Source: Hordeum vulgare subsp. vulgare (lineage: Eukaryota; Streptophyta; Magnoliopsida; Poales; Poaceae). From it: a stretch of 64,000 nucleotides of DNA. Below the pieces are notes generated by a model. The model was not told the origin of the DNA and did no database searches. It was given only the letters and a program-made list of their open reading frames with translations. Location: assembly GCF_904849725.1 (NCBI RefSeq), contig NC_058522.1:229375084-229439083 (forward strand), in the 5' to 3' direction. Positions 24,428-36,969 of the stretch are shown here, piece after piece (the first letter of the stretch is position 1; the number at the start of each line of letters is the position of its first letter). The translations under genes were made by a program, and so were the position numbers.

Positions 24428-25400
24428 TTAGCTTGTAGGTTCATCGTTTTTTAACAACATGATTGACAAGACAGGGTTGCCGTACCACTCAGGAGTAGTA
24501 CTTGCCCTTATCGACCTACGAGGTCTGATAGCAACCCCATCTAAAGTTTCATGATTATCATCATTAGCTTCCTCTTCAACTATTGTAGGTTCCACAGAAA
24601 CATCTTTTCGTGTTGTGCTTCTCTCTCGTTGAAGTAGAGGTTCTATAACCTCATCAAGTTTTACCTTCCTCCCACTCAATTCTTTCGAGAGGAAATCTTT
24701 CTCAAGAAAAGCTCTGTTTTTAGCGACAAACACTTTGCCTTCAAATCTGAGATAGAAGATGAACCCAACTATCTCTTTCGGGTATCCTATGAAGACGCAT
24801 TTTTCCACTTTGGGTTCCAGCTTTTCAGGCTGAAGCTTTTTGACGTAAACATCACATCCCCAAACTTTAAGAAACGACAACTTTGGCTTATTGCCAAACC
24901 ACAGTTCATATGGCGTCGTCCCAACGAGTTTCGATGGTGCCCTATTTAAAGTGAATACGGCTGTCTCTATTGCATAGCCCCAAAACGATAACGGAAGATC
25001 GGTAAGAGACATCATAGAATGCACCGTATCTAATAAATTACGATTACGATGTTCGAACACACCACTACGCTGTGGTGCTCTAGGCGGTGTCAACTGTGAA
25101 ACAATTCCACATTGTCTTAAGTGAGTGCCAAACTCATAACTCAGATATTATGATCCTTGATCAGATCGTAGGAATTTGATCTTCTTGTTATGATGATTTT
25201 CAACTTCACTCTGAAATGGTTTGAACTTTTCAAACGTTTCAGACTTGTGTTTCATCAAGTAAATATAACCATATCTACTTAAACCATCTGTGAAGGTGAG
25301 AAAATGACGATAACCACCGCGCGCCTCTATTCTCATTGGTCCTCACACATCAGTATGTATGATCTCCAACAAGTCACTTGCATGCTCCATTGTTCCGGAG
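24428..25400 (-). pseudogene. Integrase domain of Copia #1 (broken)
   Basis: Integrase inserts the cDNA into the genome. The catalytic core starts near RIEARGGYRHFLTFTDG (25336), runs to FLRSDQGS, and is stopped at 25148. It resumes downstream as TPPRAPQRSGVFEHRN (catalytic Glu present; Copia #2 has SERRNRT) through PYELWFGNKPK and VFIGYPKE to an acidic linker ending at 24428. At least one stop and one frameshift separate the two halves. Confidence 0.85.
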
Positions 25401-26030
25401 AACGGAGTCTTAGTCATCTAGCCCATGAGGCATGTTTCACCTGTGCCAAGTGATTCAAAATCAAGTGACTCCAACAGTCCATCAGCATGGAGTTTCTTCA
25501 TGTGTTTTATACCAATATGACCTAAGATAGAGTGCCACAAGAATGTGGAGTTATCATTATCAACTCTACATCTTTTGGCTTCAATGTTATGGATATGTGT
25601 GTCATCACTATTGAGGTTCAACATGAACAAACCCTTCACACTGGGTGCATGACCATAAAAGATATTGCTCATATAAATAGAGCAACCATTATTCTCTGAC
25701 TCAAACGAGCAACCGTCTCGCAATAAACAAGATCCAGATATAATGTTCATGCTTAATACAGGCACTAAATAACAATTATTTAGGTTCATCACTAATCCCG
25801 AAGGTAATTGAAGTGAGAGCGTGCCGACGGCGATCACATCAACCTTGGAACCATTTCCCACGCGTATCGTCACTTCGTCCTTTGCCAACCTTCATCTATT
25901 CTGTAGTTCCTTCTTTGAGTTGCAAATGTGAGCAACCGAACCGGTATCAAATACCGAGGCACTACAACGAGATTTGGTGAGGTACATGTCAATAACATGT
26001 ATATCAAATATTCCTTGTTTGGTGTTGGTC
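25401..26030 (-). pseudogene. Protease and GAG-pre-integrase region of Copia #1
   Basis: The aspartic protease active site SVFDTGSVAH is intact at codons 25937-25948. A frameshift between it and 25888 moves the frame. The rest of protease follows (LNNCYLVPVLSMNII), then the zinc-binding pre-integrase segment LWHSILGHIGIKHMKK. The following Cys pair is spoiled: TGETCLMG where Copia #2 has TCKPCLMD. It stops at 25418. Confidence 0.85.
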
Positions 26031-26056
26031 GCCTTCTTATTGGCCAGATACTTGGG

Positions 26057-26848
26057 GGAGTTCCGCTTCCAGTGACCAGTCCCCTTGCAATGATAACACT
26101 CAGTTTCCAGCTTGGGTCCAGCCTTGGGTTTCTTCGTAGGAGGGGCAACAACTTTGCCACTCTTCTTGGAGTTACCTTCTTGCCCTTGCCGTTTTACTTG
26201 AAACTGGTGGTCTTATTGACCATCAACACTCGATGTTCTTTCTGGATTTCTGACTCAGCGACTTTTAGCATCGCAAATAGCTTGGCGAGTGGTTTATTCA
26301 TCCCTTGCATGTTGTAGTTCAACACGAAGCTTTTATAGCTAGGTGGCAGTGATTGAAGAACTCTGTTAGTGATTGCCTTTGGCGGGAGATCAATTCCCAG
26401 CTCAACCAGACGGTTAGAGTACCCAGACATTCTGAGCAGATGTTCGCCTAAGACACGTTCTCCTCAATTTGTAACCATATAAATTATTGGAGGTCTCATA
26501 CCTCTCGATCAAAGCATTCTTATCAAAGATAAACTTCAACTCATGGAACATCTCATATGATCCATGACGTTCAAAACGTCTTTGAAGTCCCGGTTCTAAG
26601 CCATACAAAACTGCATGTTGAACTACTGAGTGGTCATCCTGATGCGACTGCCAAGCGTTCATAACGTCTTGGGTCGCCAGTTGGGGTGCTGCTTCACCTA
26701 ACGATGCATCAAGGACATATTGCTTTTGGGAAACCATGAGGATAAGCCTCAGATTACGGGCCCAGTCAACAAAGTTGCTTCCATAATATTTTGGCATAGC
26801 TTTCTCTAGGAATGCATTAAAATTCAGGGGTGCTACTGTGCGAGCCAT
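26057..26848 (-). pseudogene. Gag of Copia #1 (broken)
   Basis: The start is the ATG at 26846-26848 (MARTVAPLNFNAFLEK). The UBN2-type Gag body includes YGLEPGLQRRFERH and SLPPSYKSFVLNYNMQG. A frameshift near 26430 and a TAA after TTSFK (26194) break it. The zinc knuckle CYHCKGTGHWKRNS (26057-26098) has Ser where the last Cys should be; Copia #2 has the Cys. The 5-codon region upstream of the ATG is leader. Confidence 0.85.
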
Positions 26849-27313
26849 TGATCTACAACATGAATTTGCAAACATTACTTAGACTATGTTCAATATAATT
26901 GAGTTTAGTTAATCAAATTACAAATAAACTCCCACTCAAATTGACATCCCTCTAGTCATTCGAGTGAAACATGATGCAAATTCACTAACTCAAGTCCGAT
27001 CATCATGTGAGTTGAGTTAGCTACAATGGTGAACATCTCTATGTAGATCATATCTACTATATGACTCATGTTCAGCCTTTTGGTCATTTGTATTTTGAGG
27101 CCATGTGTGTAGATGCTAGGCTCATCAAGTTTAACCTGAGTGTTCCGCGTGTGCAACTGTTTTGCACCCGTTGAATTTGAATGTATAGTCAATCACGCCC
27201 GATCATCACGTGGCGTCTCGAAACGACAAACTGTCGCAATGGTGCACACTCAAGGAGAACATTATTTTATCTTGAAATTTTTGTGAGGGATCACCTTATA
27301 ATGCTACCGTCAT

Positions 27314-30300
27314 TGTAGCGACCCGACTCAAAACGAGTCAAGCCTCTGTGTTTCTGTGCCATCCCTGGATCAGTATGCTGGCACACACAGTACATCAATG
27401 TATATATCAAAGTGCAATCACATGTAAATAGCGTAAAACTGATATATACCTTAAATATCTCAGCGGAAGCAGTCAAGGGAGTGGAGTCCCAATAAACACC
27501 AACGGCAAGTTGAGTGCGGACCGTAACCCTGAATCGTACTCTTACTCGTCGAAGAAAATATCTACAACATAAGACGTTGTAGCCGTGTAGGTCAGCATAT
27601 TGAATATGCCGGCAAGTCACATAAGAGAGGGGAGAAAAGTAATCATTTATACTATATGCATATATGGCAGGTGGGGCTATAAGTTTTTAGCGAAAAGCAA
27701 GTTTTTCTCCTACAACAAGAGTGGGCTAAAAGCAAAATGTTACTACTTTGTTGGTTGTTAACGAGATGGTTCCGCCAACCAGTTCTCGTACTCGAGTTAT
27801 CAATAATTACCCTCATCAAATATATTTAATATTGTTGAGAAATCCAGATAACTTCAGTTCCTTTGGCTCAAGTTGTCCATGACCGTGGACACGGCTAATC
27901 GATTAGGTTTGAGTACTCTGCAGAGTTTTGCACACGTTCCCCACAAGATTTGATCGCCTCCGTGTATGTCCTCGCACTTCAGGGTGTTTGAAGACCGAAT
28001 GATCAAAACATGGTCTTTCAACGAGTCCCTCTGAATCCCTGTCGGTGCCCATCCATTCCTACCGTTCTTCTACATCTGCTAGCACCGCCTGTCCACAGTC
28101 GCCGCGTTGTCCAACCAAGCCAGAGCCCATAATGACTTGTGGCTGTGCAGGTAAGCCTTGGGTCTTGAAAATATCCGTCCGTCTCTTTGAGCCTGGGTGA
28201 AGCTTTCCGCACGATGTCATGGCCGTCCCCAGCATCTCGGGCATCCACTGGGTTCTCCAGGGAGCCGATCAACCGTCCTTCACCCAGAGTTGCATTGCGT
28301 CCGAGGTCTTGAAAATCTTGTCTTAACCAGTCTTGATTATTTAATCAACCTCGCATCACTCGTGTTATGCACTCAACCGAAATCTCGTCTACTCAAGCAT
28401 AGCAATATGCAATTTGTCGTCCCGGGGCCAAGTATCGGGGTTGTTGTGTGCCTACCACATGATACTACAATCTATACTAAAATTGCCAAGTACCTACTCA
28501 GCATGCAATTGGGTATAGGAGGGTAGAACTACGATGCATAAAACATAGGTGATAGTATGATCAAAGTGACTTGCCTGGTGATGTTGACGAAGAAGAATTT
28601 CTCGAGAAATAACTTGATAGACTACTCGTCACTCTCCGATGAAATCTATATAACAAACATATCATTCACATAAGCACTCATAGTAGCAATCATTCTAGCA
28701 ATCAATTAACAAACAGCAATAAAAGTTGATGCAATCAAAAATCAATAAGAGAGAGCGGATAAAAATCCAAAGGAAACTTCAAAGAAGCTAGGAAGCCTTC
28801 TACTACATCAAACACTATATAGTTTTTGTTCTAACTGAAAATAAAACACTAAAATAGAAAAAATAACAGAAAACAAAATATAAAATAACTAAGATAACAG
28901 AAGTAAAATTTACAAAACAATATTTTTTATAAGTATTTTCAAAATAGGAAATCAAACTAGGAATGCAATCAATTCGCAAGTTAGTATAGAACTAGAATTG
29001 ATTCCATGCAAACAAATAAAATAAAAATAAAAACTTGTTGAGAACCTACTGTTTAACTAACAGAAACTAAACATAAACTTTCTGAAACATAAGAAAAATT
29101 AAATTAAAGACAATTATAGAAAAAGAAATAGCCATAATCCTAAAAGAACTAAAACAGAATCTGTTTTGGTAAAAACCCCAAGTAAAAATATTTTTAAAAA
29201 ACTGAAACTATTGAAAGATATGATCAACAGGAAGCAGCAGCAAAAAGAATCAAATTAAAAGCTATTTTTAAACTCCCGGAATAAGCAAAACAAGCTTTAA
29301 TTCAAATCTGATCTAACTCAATTTTTATGAATCCAAAGATAGACAAATTATATATCTACAGAAACTGCATAAAATTTGTGATCCAAGGCAAAAAGAATCA
29401 CCTAATTCGAAGTTATAGACTAATAGATATGAATTTTCTAAGATTGCAATTTTCTAAAAAAACTGCAATACGGGATTTCGTGAATCTCACTATGGGTGAT
29501 AGAGAGGAAGAACTCCGGCGAGGTAGCTGCTCCGGCGAGGTGGGGAGGTCGTCGGCGGGGAGGGGGAACGGCGGAGGGGGTCCCGGAGGCGAGGAAGGGG
29601 GCGTCAGGGGCTCCTGGGCGTTCTTCTGTTCGGCTCCTTGCAGGAACAACAATGGTGGGGGCGTCATGGCTACGGGCAGGGAGAGGGCGAGCTGATGGGG
29701 AAAATGGAACGAGGAGAGGAGGGGCGTTCTTATAGGGGTGGTGGGAGGCTTGGGAAGGAAGTGTAGCCCGCGAATCGGGGGAGGGAAGCTTCCTGGGAAG
29801 CTTCTGCCATGGCCACACAAGGAAGCTCGTGAGGAGGAAGAAGAAGGTGGGATTGGGCCTGATTGGTTTCCTAACGTGGCCCAAGTACATTCCTAAAATA
29901 AGAGATCTCTTTCCCTTTTTATTAAAACAAGAATTAATACGATTAAAAGGAAATAGAATATCCTCGGAATATAGGGGTATAATATATTAAAATTTTCAGA
30001 AAAATAAATCCAAAAAGATGGGCATTTTTCCACTACCAAAATAAATACTTGAAAAAAAATGTTTTTTTAGGAAATCCCTAAATGCTTTATTTCTTTTTGC
30101 AAATATTTTCTCAAATAAATCTTGGGTTTCATAGCTCAAATATTTCAAAGAATATCCTCGGGTTTTGGAGGGTCATGTTTCTCCTCTCTTTTTCTTGCTT
30201 GACAAGATATGGTTCCGGCATTCCGTGAGTGTGGAAGAAACAAAATGCAAAGCAAAATCGAAAGGAATTCCAATGCCACCTTGATTCAAATTCTTTATAG

Positions 30301-30503
30301 TTGAAGAAGTCATGCTATCTCCTCTCGCTGATTTTAAAAGAAGATGAATTTCAATTCACAGGAAAAAGGGGAAAGTCATTTTATTCCCTCTCATTCAAAA
30401 GTTTTTTTGAAAAGTTTCAAATTTCACACAAGTTTCAATCACTCAAGAAAAGAAACAAACAATCTAATAATTATTTTAACATTCCAAAATTTGGGATGTT
30501 ACA
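27314..30503 (-). mobile_element. S-family solo LTR, 3190 bp, with GTCAT target duplication
   Basis: Bounded by TGTAGCGACCC and GGGATGTTACA and by identical GTCAT at 27309-27313 and 30504-30508. It is the same sequence as the two LTRs of the complete S element (50879-54035 and 57291-60471) along its whole length. With one LTR, no internal domain and an intact target duplication, it is a solo LTR left by recombination between two LTRs. A GC-rich island lies at about 29500-29830; the ORFs there are compositional. Confidence 0.92.
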
Positions 30504-31290
30504 GTCATCCTAAGCAAAATAAGGTGCATAAAAGGATTAACATCACATTCCAATCATAAGTGACATGATATGGCCATGAACTTGTGCTTTTGATCTCCAT
30601 CTTGAAAGCACCGTCATGATCTCCATCGACACCGGCGCCACACCATGATCTCCATCATCATGATATCCATCATTCTTCTATCATCGAGGTTGTCGCACTA
30701 ACCATGCTTGTTGCTACTAAAGCAATTGAACTGGCGATAAAGCAAAGCATCACCAAGCGCAAAATAATTAAAGACAACCCTATGGCTCATGTCGGTTGTC
30801 GTAGCATCGACATGCAAGTCGATATTTAACTATTACAACATGATCATATCATACATTAAATATATCATATCATGTCTTTGGCCATATCATATCACATCAT
30901 ACACTACAAAAATAAGTTAGACGTCCTCTAATTTGTTGTTGCATGTTTTACGTGGATGCTATGGGTATCTAGGATGATCGCATCTTACTTACACAAAACC
31001 ACAACGGTGATACACAAGTTGCTATTTAACATTCTCCAAGGACCGCCTTTGTCAAATCCGATTCAACTAAAGTAGGAGAAACAGACACCCGCCAGCCATA
31101 TTTATGCAACAAGTTGCCTAGTTAGTCGATGGAACCGGTCTCTCGTAAGTGTACGAGTAATGTTGGTCCGAGCCGCTTCATCCAACAATACCGCCATAAG
31201 AATAAAAGACAAAGGAGGGCAGCAATCTGAATATCAACGCCCACAAACTCCTTTGTGTTCTACTCGAGATGTCATCTACGCATAGACCTA

Positions 31291-31303
31291 GCTCATGATG
31301 CCA
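31291..31303 (-). other. Primer-binding site of Copia #1
   Basis: The minus strand reads TGGCATCATGAGC one base after the LTR end, the BARE-type variant of the initiator-Met tRNA site. Confidence 0.8.
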
Positions 31304-31304
31304 C

Positions 31305-32444
31305 TGTCGGGGAACGTTGCATGGAAAAAAAATCCTACGCACACATAAGATCTATCCATGGTGATGACCATCTATGAGAGGAGAGATCAGATCCACATAC
31401 CCTTGTAGATCGCTAAGTGGGAAGCGTTAAGAAAAACGTGGTTGATGTAGTCGAACATCTTCGTCATCCAAATCGCAAGCCGTCCCACGATCTAATCACG
31501 ATCTAGCGCCAAACGGACGACGCCTCCGCGTTCAGCACACGTACAGCTCGATTATGATCTCTGCCTTTATGATCCAGCAAGAGGGGCGAAGATGTAGATG
31601 AGTTCTCCGGTAGCACGATGGCGTGGTGGTGGTGGTGGTGAACTAATCCAGAAGGGCTTCGCCAAGATATGCTAGACTATTCTAGACGAGGGAGACAATC
31701 TATAGAGGAGAGGACAACACATGGTTTTTCAGGTCTGTGTTGACCTCAGAACCTCCACTATATATAGGAGGAAGGGGTGGGATGGCTTCCTTGCCTACTC
31801 CTCCAACGAGGATAGGTTCGGTTGAGCTAGGGAGGAGAGTCCTCCTCCAATTTGGTATGGTGGAGAACTCTCTTCCTAGTTGGTCTCCTCCTTCCTTTTT
31901 TTTCCTTTTTTTCCTTTTATTTTTACACTTGGCCGAAAAAGGTCTTATTGGGTTGGTCACACCAGCCCACTAGGGGCTGGTGCGCCACCTTTAGGCCTAC
32001 TAGGTCCCCTCCCGGGTGGGTGGCCATTCGTCACTCCCGGTACTTTACGGGTAATGCCCGAAATCGTTCCGGAAGCCAAATGCAACTTTCCTGTATATCT
32101 ATCTTTACCTCCAGACCATTTTGGAGCTCCTGGTGACGTCTAAGATCTCATACGGGACTCCGAACAACTTTCTGTCACCAACATACATAACTCAATAATA
32201 CCGAAACGTCACCGAACCTTAAGTGTGCAGACCCCTCGGGTTCGAGAACTATGTATACATGATCGAGACACTTTCCGATCAATAACCAACAGCGGGACGT
32301 GGATGTCCATATTAGCTCCTACATATTCTACGAAGATCTTTATCAGTTTAATCTCTATGTCAAGGATTCAGTTAATCCGTATAAGATTCATTGTGTCCTT
32401 TGGTATGTTACTTGCCCAAGATTCGATTGTTGGTATCTCCATAC
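31305..32444 (-). repeat. 5' LTR of Copia #1, truncated by element B
   Basis: It begins TGTCGGGGAACGTTGC and follows the 3' LTR to 32444, where element B starts. A minus-strand TATA-like run CTATATATAG is at 31758-31767. The remaining ~650 bp should lie beyond B but are absent, see the B/C junction. Confidence 0.88.
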
Positions 32445-34003
32445 TGCTACTTCATGAGCTTTCGTTGGTTTTCCCTTGAAGAGGAAATGGTGATGCAACA
32501 AAGTAGATAATTATTTCCCTCGTTTGTTGAGAACCAAGGTATCAATCCAGTAGGAGGAACAAGCAAGGCCCCAATCGTAGTACCTACACAAACAATCATA
32601 CACATGCACAAAACGCTAAAAAGGGGTTGTCAATCCCTTCAGAGTTATTTGCAAGGATGAGATCTAATAGAGGTAGATATAAAAGATTGCGGAAACAAAA
32701 GTAAATAAATAGCAGCAAGATATTTTTGGTATTTTTGGTTTATAGATCTGAAAGTATAATAGGGAAAATAGACCCGGGGCCATAGGTTTCACTAGAGGCT
32801 TCTCTCATGTAGGAAAGTAATACGGTGGGTGAACAAATTACTATCGAGCAATTTATAGAAAAGCGAATAATTACGAAGATATCCAAGGCAATGATTATGC
32901 ATGTAGGATTCACGTTCGTGTCATCTAGACTAAAACAATTCTACATCTACTACTATTACTCCACACATCGACCGACTCGTGCGAGCATCTAGAGTATTAA
33001 GTTCATGAAGAACAGAGTAACACATTAAGTAAGATGACATGATGTAGAGGGATAAACTCAAGAGGTATGATGAAAACCTCATCTTTTTTATGCTCGATGG
33101 CAACACAATACGTGCCTTGCTACCCCTACTTTCTCACTAGGTGAGGACGCCGCAAGATTGAACCCAAAACTAAGCACTTCTCCCATTGCAAGAATTACCA
33201 ATCTAGTTGGCCATACCAAACCAATAACTTGAAGAGCCTTCCTAAGATATGAAATCATGCATATAAGAATTCAAAAGAGTTCAAATTATATTCATGGATA
33301 ATCTGAACATAAACTCACAATTCATCGGATCTCGACAAACACACCGCAAAAGAGTACTACATCGGATAGATCTCAATAAAGATCATGAAGAACATGGTAT
33401 TGAAGATCAAAGAGAGAGAATAATCCATCTAGCTACTAGCTATGGACCCTTAGGTGTGTGGTGAACTACTCACACATCATAGGAGGGGCAATGGAGTTGA
33501 TGTAGATGCCCTCCATGATCAATTCCCTCTCTGGCAGATTACCGGAAAAGGCTCCCAGATTGGATCTCACGAGAATAGAGGCTCTCGGTGGCGGAAAAGT
33601 ATTTTCGTGGCTCTCCTTTGAAATGTGGGAATATTTGGGAATTTATAGGCCAAAGAATAAGGTTAGGATACCTGCAGAGGACCCACAAGCCCCCCCCCCT
33701 AGGGTGCCATGCAGGCTTGTGGCCTCCCGGCAGGTGCCCTGCCCCCTGCTCCAAGTCTTCTGGGTTTCTTCTGGTCCAAGAAAATTATTCTGGAGATTTT
33801 ATTCCGTTCGGACTCCATTTAATATTCCTTATCTGCAATACTCAAAAACATGGAAAAAAATAAGAACTGGCACTAGGCTCTAGATTAATAGGTTAGTCCC
33901 AAAAATAATATAAAACAACATATTAATGCATATAAAATATCCAAAATAGATAATATAATAGCATGGAGCAATCAAAAAAGTTAGATACGTTGGAGACGTA
34001 TCA
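32445..34003 (-). repeat. 3' LTR of element B, 1559 bp
   Basis: It runs from TGCTACTTCATGAGC to the complement of TGATACGTCTCCAACG. A TATA-like sequence on the minus strand is at 33640-33647, aligned with that in A. Confidence 0.88.
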
Positions 34004-34018
34004 AGCATCCCCAAGCTT
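34004..34018 (-). other. Polypurine tract of element B
   Basis: AAGCTTGGGGATGCT on the minus strand directly before the LTR, as in A and C. Confidence 0.75.
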
Positions 34019-35506
34019 AATTCCTGCTCGTCCTCGAGTAGGTAAATGATAAAAACAGAATGTTTGGTGTGGGATGCTACCTAACATATTTATCCATGTA
34101 ATATTCTATATTGTGGCATGAATATTCATATCCATAAGATTCAAAACAAAAGTCTAATGTTGACATAAAAACAATAATACTTCAAGCATACTAACAAGGC
34201 AATTGCTTCCTTGCGAAATAACATGGTCTTAGAAAGTTATCCCTACAAAACTATATGGTCTGGCTATGCTCCATCTTACCACATAAAGTATCTAAATCTT
34301 GCACAACCCCAATTAAGATCAAGCAATTGTTTCACACTTTTTATGTTCTCAAACATTTTCAACTCTCACACAATACATGGGCGTGAGCCATGGATATAGC
34401 AGTGTAGCTGGAATAGAATATGGTATAGGTTACGAAAAAAAGGAGAAGGTAGTCTAACATCAACTAGGCGTATCAACGGGCTATGGAGATGCCCATAAAT
34501 AGATATCAATGTGAGTGAGTAGGGATTGCCATGCAACAAATGCACTAGAGCTATAAGTGTATGAAAGCTCAAAAAGGAAACCTAAGTGGTTGTGCAACAG
34601 ATGTAATTCCACTAGTTATATGGAAGTGACAAAATAGGAGACTCTCTATGAAGAACAAGGTGCTATTATGAAGCACAAGTGTGTAAAAGGATAGTAGAAT
34701 TTTCCGTTCTCTCTTTCTCTCATTTTTTTGTGGGCATCTTTGGCCTCTCTTTTTTGGGGATTCGCTGGCCTCTTTTATTTTTTTGTAAAGTCCGGAGACT
34801 CATCCCAACTTGTGAGGGAATCATAGCTTCCATCATCCTTTTCTCACATGAAACAAAGCTCTAATAATGCAAATCATCACAATTTTATTTACTTACAACT
34901 CAAAGATTACAACTCGATATCTTGAACAAAATATGACTCTATAAGCAATATGGAAGTGATGGTGCGTGTCATAAAAAGCGGGACGGTGGTGTTGCATTGC
35001 AATATATCTCGGAATGGCTATGAAAATGCCATAATAGGTAGATATGGTGATTGTTTTGAGGAAAATATATGGTGACTGTTTTGAGGAAGGTGGGTTTAAT
35101 GTACCGGCGAAAGTTAGGCGGTACTAGAGAGGCTAGCAAAGGTGGAAGGGTGAGAGTGCGTATAATCCATGGACTCAACATTAGTCATAAAGAACTCACA
35201 TACATATTGCAAAAGCCTGTTAGATATCGAAGCGAAGTATTAGACGCATGCTCCTATGGGAAGGGTTGGTAGGAGTTAACCATTGCACGATCCCGACCTC
35301 CGCACAAAGGTTGACAATCATTAAACAAATAATGCTCCGACTTCATCACATAACAGTTCACCATATGTGCATGCTATGGGAATCACAAGCTTTAACAGAA
35401 GTATTTCTTCCAATTCACAATTACTTGCTAGCATGACTCTCATATTACCATCTTCATATCTCAAAACTATATGCAAGGAATCAAACTTCTCATCATATTC
35501 AATGCA

Positions 35507-35822
35507 CTTAATATGAAAGTTTTTATTATATCCCTCTTTGATGCCCGTTATATTAGGACTAAATTCAAAACCTAAACCAATTACCATGATGTTTCAAGAA
35601 CTCTCAAAATAATAAAAGTGAGGTATATGAGTTTAATAATTTCTATAAAATAAAACTTTCATATTAAGGGCCCTTAATATGAAAGTTTTTATTATATCCC
35701 TCTTGGATGCCCATTATATTAGGACTAAATTCATAACCTAAACCAATTACCATGATGTTTCAAGAACTGTCAAAATAATATAAGTAAGGTACAAGAGTTT
35801 AATAATTTCTATAAAATAAAAC
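35507..35822. repeat. 150-bp direct duplication with central 38-bp palindrome
   Basis: Units 35507-35656 and 35673-35822 are near-identical and both begin CTTAATATGAAAG. The 16 bases between them are an inverted copy of the unit start, so 35652-35689 is a perfect 38-bp palindrome centred on GGGCCC. Element A has a single unit (from about 2808). Confidence 0.85.
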
Positions 35823-36082
35823 ACCGTCGTGCTCTAAAAGATATAAGTGAAGCACTAGAGCAAGATTACCTAGCTCAAAAGATATAAGTGAAACACAAAC
35901 AGTATTCCAATAAATTCATGATTCAGCGTGTATCTCTCAAAAGATGTGTGCATCAATGATGATTATGGCAAAATAAAAAGTTAAGAATCATATCATACAA
36001 GACGCTCCAAGAAAAACACATATCATGTGGTGAATAAAAATATAGCCTCAACTAAATGTACCAATGGATTGAAGAGGAAAGA

Positions 36083-36106
36083 GGGGATGCCTTCCGGAGC
36101 ATCCCC
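36083..36106 (-). other. Conserved stem-loop in element B 3' region
   Basis: GGGGATGC (36083-36090) pairs with GCATCCCC (36099-36106), equivalent to 3211-3234 in A. Confidence 0.6.
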
Positions 36107-36969
36107 AAGCTTAGGCTCTTTAGTATTCTTGAATATGGCTTAGGCTACCTTGTGCATACCCAAGCTTAGGATCTTGCTACTCCTTATTCCATAGTCCATC
36201 AAATCTTTACCCAAAACTTGAAATCTTCACAACACAAAACTCAACAGAAAACTCATGAGATCCGTTAGTATAAGAAAAATAAGTCACCACTTAGGTACTG
36301 CTATGAACTCATTATTTATTTATATTGGTGTAATATTTACTGTATTCTAATTTCTCCATGGTTCATACCCCCCGATAAAACCCATACGTTCATCAAAATA
36401 AGCAAACAACACAAAGAAAATAGAATCTATCAAAAACAAAACAGTTTGTAGCAATCTGTTTTCTTCGAATACTTCTCTAACTATAGAAGTTCTGAAAAAT
36501 TAGGTCAATTTGGGCAATTTGTAGATCAACCTTGTGTAAAAAAAATTCAGAGCAAAAGCAAGTTCCAGTGAATTTACAAAATTCCTGGACGAAGGGTGAA
36601 AGTTTCTGTTTTTCAGCAAAATCAACTTGCGAACACCATAGACCATCCCAAAGGTCTTACTTGGCTAAAACACTAATTGAAACAAGAAAACACAATTATT
36701 ACAGAGGTAATAATGTGTGCAACACTAAAAAACATAAGGAAAAAAATATAATTGGGTTGCCTCCCAACAAGCGCTATTGTTTAACGCCCCTAGCTAGGCA
36801 TGATGATTTCAATGATGCTCGCATAAAAAGTAGTAACTGAGATATGCAAAAGAGCAGAATGAATAGAAAGAAAAACACATTTAAGTCTAACCCACTTCCT
36901 ATGCATAGGGATTTTGTGAGCAAAAAATTTATGGTAACAAGAACCAACTAGCATAGGAAGGCAAAACAA

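Larger units (their letters stand above)
26849..31304 (-). other. 5' leader of Copia #1 (interrupted by S solo LTR)
   Basis: Untranslated leader between primer site and gag, in two pieces, 26849-27313 and 30504-31304. It matches the leaders of Copia #2 and #3. It contains a degenerate ATGATCTCCATC repeat at 30587-30690 and a TATCATATC-rich stretch near 30840-30905. Short ORFs are not conserved. Confidence 0.8.
21020..32444 (-). mobile_element. Copia #1: BARE1/WIS/Angela-like element, decayed
   Basis: Minus-strand order: 5' LTR (31305-32444, cut by element B), primer site, leader (interrupted by the S solo LTR), gag, protease, integrase, RT, RNase H, polypurine tract, 3' LTR (21020-22823). 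Protease-integrase-RT-RNase H order defines Copia. Every domain is recognisable but broken by stops and frameshifts, so it is inactive. The left flank TTTCC (21015-21019) is the presumed target site; its partner is lost. Confidence 0.9.
34019..36969 (-). other. Non-coding 3' internal region of element B
   Basis: It is closely similar to 1289-3890 in A, including the pyrimidine tract (34708-34785). It carries a B-specific 150-bp duplication at 35507-35822. No protein is supported. Confidence 0.7.
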
